25,319 nt of DNA from Salpingoeca rosetta (lineage: Eukaryota; Opisthokonta; Choanoflagellata; Craspedida; Salpingoecidae), in assembly GCF_000188695.1 (NCBI RefSeq), contig NW_004754926.1, positions 676,522 to 701,840 of the forward strand, read 5' to 3'. Made by a program: the position numbers and the translations under genes. The notes beneath the pieces are model-generated. The model was not told where the DNA came from and ran no database searches. It saw nothing but the letters and a program-made list of their open reading frames with translations. This document shows, piece after piece, positions 17,872 through 25,319 of the stretch; position 1 is the stretch's first letter; every line of letters begins with the position of its first letter.

Positions 17872-20800
17872 TCAAGCAGAGGCACGCTGACGCAGCAAGG
17901 CAACCTGCCGTTCCAAGGCCACCTTCTCCTTGACGAGCTGCCGCCGCTCAAGGGTCAGCTTGTGCACCTCAGCACTGCTGTGGCCACCAGCACTGCCCGT
18001 CTTGTGCAGGTTGGCCTGCAGCTCGTGCACTTTTGTGCGCAGCTTCTCATTCTCTGAGCGCAGCTGGAAGATGACGTCCTCGGCCTGTCGCAGGTCCTTC
18101 TCAAAGGTGGACAGCTTGCGCTACACATGACGAACAAAACACAACCAAAGGACGAGAATTATGGTGCATGGATGGAGTTTTTATTGTTTTTGTTGTTTTT
18201 TGTGTGTTTGCGAGTGTTAGAGTGAGAGTGTATGTATGTACGTGTGTGTGTATGTGTGTGTCAACTATGTGTGTGGTGCTTCGTGCATGCAAGAGACAGT
18301 GCACGCAAATGCATGTGTGTGCAGAAAGTTAAAGAGCACACACACACACACGTGCTGCACACGTGCCGCAATAACAGACAGGCATACAGATGTGCAACTT
18401 TCCGCCATCATTGCCAACACAAGCGCGGCAGCTCACCTCCAGAGCATCCTTGGCGCGCCCGTCCACTTTGGTTGTCTCAAGATGATCCTGCAGCCGCAGC
18501 ACCATCGTCTCCTTCTCCCGATCAAGTTTCTGCACAAACAAAGCAGGGATCAAGGAAGAGATGGAGCGTCATCAATGACCAACACAGTAGACCAAAAACA
18601 CACACGCGCGCGCGCGCACGAGCAAGTGTACTCGCACGCATACATGACTGCGAACACTCGCCCCAACCAAACACGCAGCGCACACACCTGCACACATACA
18701 CATACACATGCACACACACACACCCACATGCACACACACACACACACACGAGAGGGCGGACCTCGCGCAGGACGGAGCTTGTCTGCCGCTGCTGTGCGGC
18801 CGTCTGTGCCTGGTACTCCCTGAGCTGGTGCTGCATGTCGCGGCGGTTGCGGTTCAGCTCCTGGTCGTACACCTGCCGCGCAGCCTGCACCCGCTGCTCC
18901 AACTCGTGGTCAAACTCACGTGTCATCTGCAGGCGAGGCAGGGGCGTGGGACGATTGCGTGTGTGGTTGTGGATGTGTGTGGAGATGGTGTGTGTGAGAT
19001 GGTGTGTGTGAGATGGTGTGTGTGAGATGGTGTGTGTGAGATGGTGTGTGTGAGATGGTGTGTGTGAGATGGTGTGAGATGGTATGAGATTGTGTGTGTG
19101 TGAGATGGTGTGACATGGTGTGTGTGAGAGCACGTCAGGGAGCGCTTGCTGAACAAAGTCGCTAGCGGTTCGCGTAACAGACGCTCCCTTTCCCATCCAG
19201 CTCCCCCTTCCCAAAACTATTCACGCTTCTACTTATCAAAACACACACACATACACAAGCGCTTGCACGCACACACACACGCACATACAAGCACACGCAC
19301 ACACAAAGCATACACACACGCGGGCGCACCTCGACGCGGAGGGCCTTGAGCTCGGCGGCGTGCTCGTCCTTCAGCTCCTCCTCCACCTGCTTGCGCACAA
19401 GCTTGCGCTCCCGCACCATGTTCTGCTGCATGGCTTGCAGCTCGCGGTGGGCGGAGTTGAGGCCCTCAGTAAGCTCGTCGCAGCAGCGCAGCAGCACGTC
19501 GACGGTGTGCAGGGGCGCGGCGCTCGCCTCAAGGGACAGCTCGTCCATCCTGCTGTACTCGTTGCTACCCAGGCACGAGATGAGCGACATGATGGCGCTC
19601 ATGGCTGGCGACGGCGACCCCTCGTGCACATCCGGCAGCGCTGGCGGAGATGCGGTGAGGTTTGGTGGAACAGGGCGGAGGGAGAGGGGACAAAGTGGTG
19701 GGAATGGGGATTGGTGTGAGGGGGCGTGCACAAGTGAGCACTGATCATGGGGCATGTTGATGGGTGCCTGACAACATGGACCAAGAAGCTTGAGAAGCGC
19801 AAACAACAGCGCAAACTAGAGCGCAAACAGAAGATACACACACCGTCAGCGCGTGGGAGCATGGCTGTTTTGAATGTGGTGAGAACAGCACGCAGGCGCT
19901 CCTTCAGTGCCTGACGCGAGCGCTTGTTGCTCTGCTCTTGCTGCGACAGTTGCCTGCAAGCAAAACAACCCCCACCAACACAGCGGTGGTCAGACTGGCG
20001 TCAGCAAGAAAGACCTCCGCAGTGTTTCGTGTTCGCGAACAACCAATGCACAGAGAGAGACAGATAGGCAGGCAGGCACGCAGACAGGCAAACAGGGGGG
20101 GGGGGGAGACTCGGGACACACACACTGACAGACAGAAACATGCGCACACGCATGCACATGTGTCTGCACACACACAACAAACACACACGCACACATGCAC
20201 GCACTCTGCAGTCTGGTGGGATTGGATCTTGTATCTGTCGGCCATTTGTCGCGCCTCCAGCAACTGCGTTTGCAGTTGATCTGCAAGCTCGCGCGTGCAT
20301 GTGTGCGTGAGTGTGCGGGTGGGGCGTGGGTGTGTTAGAGGTTGTGGCAAAGGCCATGGCAGATGAATGAAGCGCAAGTGCCAGGCAATGAGAAAATGCA
20401 GCCAGCACAGCCAGCAAACAAAGGACCCCACCAAAACATACGCGCGCAACCGCTGCACACACGTGCGCACATGTCCATGCGAGCACCAACAAGATCCGCC
20501 TCACCAATCTCGGCCTTGTATTTCATCTCCAGCTTGTCCCGCTGGGCGGCGAGCGCTTCTTGCTTGTCGCGCTTGTGCTCGGCCGACAGCCGCTCTGTGC
20601 TCTGCACCTGTGTGCGGGACGCCGTGGACGACGCCTTGCGCCGCTGCATCTCAATCTCCTTCTTCAGCTTCGTGTCGTACTCGGCCTCCACGCGCTGTGT
20701 CACGCTCGCCTTGATGCGCTTCACCTCAAGCTTGTGCTTGTCCTCCAGCTCCTTTCGCAAGTTGTTCACCGCCACCTGCTGCTGCCGCTTGTGTTGGCTC

Positions 20801-21334
20801 TGAATTGGAAAGTTGGCACAAAGCAACACACAAGTGAGTCATGAATCGGGGTCTGGGCGTGCGTGTGTGCGTCTGCGTGTGTGCATATGTGTGCGTGTGT
20901 GTTGCGCATGTGTGTGCGTGTGTGTGCGCGCATGTGTGTGTGTGTGTGCGTGTGCGCATGTGTGTGTGTATGTGCGTTCGTGCGTTCGTGCGTTCGTGCG
21001 TAAACCGCACATGACCCCACATGACCCCACATGACCCCACATGACCCCACACGCGCCTCCCCCCCCCCAACACCCACACAGGTCCATCCTTGCTGTGCGT
21101 CACCTGAAGCTTCTTGCGCTGCTGTTCGAGTTCCCTCTGCAGGTTGGCTGCGGCCTGGTTGCTGGCTTGTGTCTCAATGCGTTGCCGCAGCTCCTGCATC
21201 GCCGCACGGTGCTCGTCCTCAAGCTTCGCCTGGAGCTGGCTCAGGCTCGCTCGCTTCTCGTTGTCAAAGTCAATCTGCACGCGGTGGTAATGATGACGGT
21301 GTGTGTGTGTGTGTGTGTGCGTGTGTGTGTGTGC

Positions 21335-21377
<43 letters not shown>

Positions 21378-22531
21378 CATAAACGTAGGAAGACAGTTGA
21401 ATGTGCCATCGAGCAGCACAAAACAAACCCAAGACGCACACACGTGCACACTGTAGGGTGCCATGTGCCAAGTGCACAGAGGAGGGGCGGCTGTTGGCCA
21501 AACGGACCGTGAGGTCGTGGCGGAGGTCATCAAGAGCGCGCTTCTGCTCGGCGCGCAGCTCCTGCTGCTGCTGCGCCAACTCGCCCTCAAGCCGCGACAC
21601 TGCTGCTGCATGCTGGCGCCGCAGCGTCTGCTCACACGCACACACACACACATAAGACTTTGAGCGAACATCAGGAATGCATGGAGCTTCCAAACACACC
21701 AACACATACAACACCCTATGGCGCACACACACCACATCACACCCCCTTGCACCCCCGCCGTGTGCACACCTGGATTGCGCGGTCCTTGTCTGCAATGAGG
21801 TCGCGGCGCATGCGCTCGAGATCGGCGTCCTGCTGGTGCGTCAACTCAGACTGCAGCGACTCAAGCTCAGACACCTGCGGCACGGGGCAGCGGGCGGTGG
21901 CGGTGGTGGTGGGGATGGCGTACGCATGTGAGCAGGTGTGGACGGCAATCATTAAATGACAAGACACCTCAGCAATGAGGTTGCAGGAACAGACCAAAGA
22001 GAGAGAAAGAGAGTCGAGCGCGCAAACAAGGCACAGAGGAGAGGGGATGCACAGTGCACACGCGAGCAAAGAAAAGACAAAAACAAGAGCAAAGAACAAA
22101 GAAGGAAACACAAAAGGAAAAAAAAAAAAAGAAAGAAAGAAACAAGACAGGGCAAAACGGACATGAAGACGCACCCAACAAACCACAAGTAAACACACAC
22201 GCATGCACACATCATCAACATCAACAACAACAACAACATCTCCCTCTGCCCCCACGCCGTCAAGTCGCACCTTCTCGTGGTTTGCCTGTGCGAGGAGAGC
22301 GTGGCGCTGCTCGGCAAGCTTGCGGTCGACAATGTCGGCGTAGCGCGAGTCGAGTTCCTGTCGCAAATCGTCCAGCTCCCGCAACTTCTCCGCGCGCATC
22401 GCAGACTCCAGCCGCTGCAGCGCATTCGCCCTGGGGCCGTCGCACAGGACAGCGGAGGTTCGTGTGGTGCGGAGTGATGGCAGTGTGTGTGACGTAGTGA
22501 TGGTGGTGATGTGTGTGTGTGCGTGTGTGTA

Positions 22532-22579
<48 letters not shown>

Positions 22580-22652
22580 TGTGGGTGAGAGAGAGAGAGA
22601 GTGTGTGTGTGTGTGTGTGTGCGTGCGTGTGTGCGTGCGTGCGTGGGTGGGT

Positions 22653-22691
<39 letters not shown>

Positions 22692-22837
22692 TGTGTGTGT
22701 CAACTACCGTCTGATCGGGNNNNNNNNNNNNNNNNNNNNNNNNNNNNNNNNNNNNNNNNNNNNNNNNNNNNNNNNNNNNNNNNNNNNNNNNNNNNNNNNN
22801 NNNNNNNNNNNNNNNNNNNGTGTGTGGTGGTGGTGTG

Positions 22838-22892
<55 letters not shown>

Positions 22893-24923
22893 GGTCAGAG
22901 GGGAAGAAAGCGTGCACGAAGTGATGTCATCGAAAACACCAGGAGCTCTCACAAAGGCGCGCACACACGCACGCGCCCACAGACAGACAGGTCCGCAAAG
23001 CGCCGCTGCGACCAGTACACACCGTGACTCGTCGCCCTGCGCTGTGAGTCTGCGGCGCTGTTCGCTGAGTGCAGACTGCATGCGCTCCTCAGACTCCCGC
23101 CGCAGCCGCTGCAGCTCCTCCTCAAGGTTGCGCACCTGCGCACACACACACACACACGCACACACAACAGATACACATTTATGCAGGCGCGACGCACAAC
23201 ACGCGCGCATACACGCACGCATACACGCACACGCACGCACACGCACATACACACACACGCACACACGTGTGGAAGGGAATGCTGTGAGCATCTCTTTCGT
23301 CTGCAGCGCACGGTGTGCGAGTGTCACGCATGACCATGTCCTCATGTTGGTGCAAACGGTGTTCTAGTCACTCACGTGCTCGCTGAGCTTGAGAACCGTC
23401 TCTGAGCTCTCGCCAAGCTGCTCCTTCAGTGTTGAAACCTAAACAGGCGCCAAACATGCAATATGGGAGTATCATGAGACCACATGGCGCAGCATGTAGC
23501 ACATACAGCTGCTTCATCAGCACAACCGACACCACATGCTCAACGTGCGGATATGTTCTCACAAACACCCACACGCTTGCTCAACAATCCAACCCCCCCC
23601 CCTTCGCACAACCAGGCACACACAACGCACACGCACGCACACGCGCACATACACAACTTACACAACTTACACAACACAAATTCCTCCCTCCCTCCCTCCC
23701 GCACACACGCACACACGCACCTGCAGCTCGAGGTGTCTCCGGCCAGAGGATTTCTCTGTGGCGCTCTCCTCCAACATACGCACGCGCGAGTGCAGCCCGT
23801 CCAGCTCAACGGCCATCTGCGACTTGATGCTGGCAATCCGCTCAAGGTCGCGCTGGCACACGCTCGCCATATCGTGGCCGAGCGCTCCGTTGCTCTCAAC
23901 CTGATGCCAGCCGGGCACAACAAAGGTGAGTACGTGTATTTGGGGGGGGGGGGTGTGCACGCACAGAGGGGTGAATGGTGGGAGTGGGCGCGAGCGATGT
24001 GACACATGTTCAAACAAAAATGCACGCGCGGTTGCACAGGGATGGACACAGCACAATCACAAACAAGGCTGGTAGGAGCGCGGGAGGTTATGTGGGTGAG
24101 CAAAATGTGGCATGACAATATGACATGCGTGATCCCCCGGTCGAAGTGCTGGTGGTGATTTGTGTGAAAGCAGCAGTTCCGTGCGCTTTTCCGCTTCAGC
24201 TTGCAGCATCCATCAACGCACCTTGGCCAGCTCTTGGGCGGCTTTCCTGAGCTGGTAGCGGAGCTCGTCGCGTTCAGCAAGCACGGCGCGCACCCCGAGT
24301 GGGCTCATGTGTTGTGCTGCTTTGAGGGATGCGAGCTTGCTCTTGCCGTGTGTCCATGCCTCTGCTTCGGCGCGTGCGCGCGCCATGACTGCCTCGGAGT
24401 CCAGGCTCTCGCGAGCGGCGCGAATGGCGCGGTTGGTCTCGTCTGCCTTTGCCATGCGCTCCCGCACGGTCGACGTCATTTGCTCGAGCAGCCGCAGCGC
24501 ATCGCTGCGATGCGCCGACGAGGGCTCGGGCGCGGTGGCGCCTTTGCTGGTGATAAACGTGCTGGTGTATTCTCCAGCTGCCATGTCCCGCTTACCGCCA
24601 CCAACACTGCCATGACTGCTGCCGCGGCCCTCTTCCCATGCACGCCGGGTTGTGCCGTATGCATCGCTGTCCAAGCGGGAGTCGCTGGCCAGTGTGCTTC
24701 GGCCGCCTCGGCCCGATGTGGAGGAGAAAGACGACGCAGACCCGCCACGCCTGCTACCTGCAGGCTCGCTCCAGTGGCGCTGGTAGGCAGAGGACGGTGA
24801 GTGGGCCGTGGATGCGGTGCCCTTGCCACGAGCGGCGCCTTGGCGCGTGGATGCGTGAAACGCAGACAGATCGGGATCCATGCCCGTTGGTCGCACACGC
24901 GACCGAAAACTGCTACGCGACAT
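17872..24923 (-). CDS. Large coiled-coil protein, centrosome/cilium type (unnamed)
   Basis: There are 15 exons on -: 24923-24222, 23900-23721, 23438-23376, 23135-23023, 22430-22271, 21874-21770, 21627-21508, 21274-21104, 20799-20505, 20280-20205, 19953-19844, 19640-19330, 18926-18762, 18529-18437, 18120-17872. Together they make 2913 nt, 970 residues and a TGA stop; all phases agree (phase 2 after exons 4 and 10, phase 1 after 9 and 11). The first about 130 residues are a basic Ser/Gly/Arg-rich disordered head beginning [14 protein letters not shown]. From about residue 140 it is nearly continuous heptad coiled coil rich in Glu, Gln, Arg, Ala and Leu. The coil breaks at about 695-730 ([20 protein letters not shown]), followed by a short non-coil block ([20 protein letters not shown]). 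It ends [20 protein letters not shown] and a last coil to RQRASA. Size and layout recall centrosomal or basal-body coiled-coil proteins such as CEP112, CEP131 or FAM184, but I do not recognise a family signature. Neighbouring genes give no functional link. Confidence 0.85.
18967..19083 (-). repeat. 14-bp minisatellite in coiled-coil intron 12
   Basis: About six copies of AGATGGTGTGTGTG in tandem, then shorter AGATGGTGTG and AGATTGTGTG variants, lie just outside the exon 13 acceptor. Confidence 0.85.
21011..21051 (-). repeat. 10-bp tandem repeat in coiled-coil intron 8
   Basis: Four perfect copies of ATGACCCCAC lie next to three copies of GTGCGTTC at about 20975-21000, inside the intron 21103-20800. 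Confidence 0.9.
21299..21374 (-). repeat. (GT)n tract in coiled-coil intron 7
   Basis: An imperfect GT/GC dinucleotide tract starts about 25 bp upstream of the exon 8 acceptor. On the coding strand it is (CA)n. Confidence 0.85.
22506..22891 (-). repeat. (GT)n expanse with assembly gap in coiled-coil intron 4
   Basis: GT-rich sequence runs from 22506 to about 22700, is interrupted by 100 N, and resumes as (GT)n from 22820 to 22891. All of it lies between exon 4 (ends 23023) and exon 5 (starts 22430). The splice phases across the intron (2 to 2) still agree, so probably no coding exon is lost. Confidence 0.85.
22720..22819. other. Assembly gap (100 N)
   Basis: Exactly 100 undetermined bases, the usual placeholder for a gap of unknown size. 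The true repeat length here is not known. Confidence 0.99.
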
Positions 24924-25306
24924 GTGTGAAACGAAACAAAGACGGAAGAAGAGGGAGGAAATAGACAAGAGACAAGAGACACAAACAAGAGGGGGCAGCA
25001 CTCACGACGATGAAAGAAACAGTGGAGGAGACGAAGAGGTGTGTGTGTGTGTGTGCCTTGGGTGCGGAGCGCAGCAATAACTGTCAACCCACAACAACAA
25101 CAACAAGCAAAGAAGGCCAAGCAAGCAACAACGGCCAACCAGCCAGCTCTGAACGGCGCGTCAGTGAGCAGTGTGGAAAAATAATTGAAATTATCCATCA
25201 AAATTCAGCAGCTGTGTTTGGCTTCGTGTGTGCGTGGTGTGTGTCGCGAGTGTGTGTGCGCGGTGTGTGTTGCTTTCCATCCAGACTCCCATCCAAGCAA
25301 GCAAGC
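24924..25306. promoter_or_regulatory. Divergent promoter between the coiled-coil gene and the + gene
   Basis: Two start codons face away from each other 383 bp apart (24921-24923 on -, 25307-25309 on +). The stretch contains 5' leaders, a short (GT)n at 25040-25055, a CAA-repeat patch at 25092-25107 and an AT-rich island at about 25178-25206 that stands out in this GC-rich region. Shared regulation is inferred from geometry only. Confidence 0.5.
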
Positions 25307-25319
25307 ATGTCGGACGACG
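25307..25319 (+). CDS. Start of a + strand gene cut by the window edge
   Basis: ATGTCGGACGACG begins M-S-D-D. The preceding GCAAGC gives a purine-free but plausible start context, similar in style to the other starts in the window (ATGTCGC, ATGGCGGACG). Only four full codons are visible, so no product can be named. Confidence 0.5.

Noticed and set aside
17586..17933. Poly His-Thr frames over (CA)n tracts here and elsewhere
   Set aside because: Dinucleotide repeats are open in several frames by chance; no supporting splice or domain evidence.
24924..25001. Longer N-terminus of the coiled-coil protein from an upstream in-frame codon
   Set aside because: The upstream frame starts with a non-ATG codon and reads a hydrophobic leader from a pyrimidine-rich 5' leader. 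The ATG at 24923 opens the typical basic Ser/Arg head.

Overview
The window is nuclear DNA of a unicellular eukaryote, most probably a choanoflagellate or close holozoan. The genes are intron-rich with GT-AG introns of roughly 70 to 730 bp and GC-rich exons. Long dinucleotide tracts fill the introns and spacers. The content also fits: an SH2 domain, a type IIB (plasma-membrane) Ca2+-ATPase carrying a PDZ domain, a chromodomain protein, and a centrosome- or cilium-style coiled-coil protein. The species call is inference. A run of exactly 100 N (22720-22819) marks a draft assembly.

Layout. (1) + strand, 1-828: the 3' part of an SH2 gene, two exons visible (315-456, 757-828). (2) - strand, 8206-1053: a three-exon gene for a protein of about 2071 residues, convergent with gene 1. 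(3) - strand, 16891-8994: a 14-exon PMCA-type Ca2+-ATPase of 1403 residues. (4) - strand, 24923-17872: a 15-exon coiled-coil protein of 970 residues. (5) + strand, 25307 to the window edge: the first codons of a gene divergent from gene 4. I rebuilt the exons by hand. Every junction in genes 2 to 4 is phase-consistent and both ends are GT/AG.

The outstanding object is gene 2. In order, its protein carries a chromodomain with an intact aromatic cage, an acidic SUMO-interacting-like motif, a first WG cluster, a region resembling the DUF3715 pseudo-PARP of TASOR, a degenerate NYN/PIN-like fold, an Arg-Asp and RGG-rich stretch, a long WG-repeat array (21 WG dipeptides in total) and a C-terminal SPOC-like domain. 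These modules are otherwise spread over the subunits of two heterochromatin silencing machines: animal HUSH (MPP8 chromodomain; TASOR pseudo-PARP, SPOC and PIN; periphilin Arg-rich tail) and fission-yeast RITS (Chp1 chromodomain, SPOC and PIN; Tas3 GW Argonaute hook). A single polypeptide with all of them would be a one-protein HUSH/RITS-like silencing scaffold. The chromodomain is plain. The other assignments are made by eye and need profile searches.

The Ca2+ pump has three unusual points: an N-terminal PDZ domain, a C-terminus that looks like a class II PDZ ligand, and two tandem copies of the PMCA calmodulin-binding helix. Genes 2, 3 and 4 run head to tail on the - strand. Genes 4 and 5 share a 383-bp divergent promoter. 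Nothing else in the window suggests that the genes work in one pathway.
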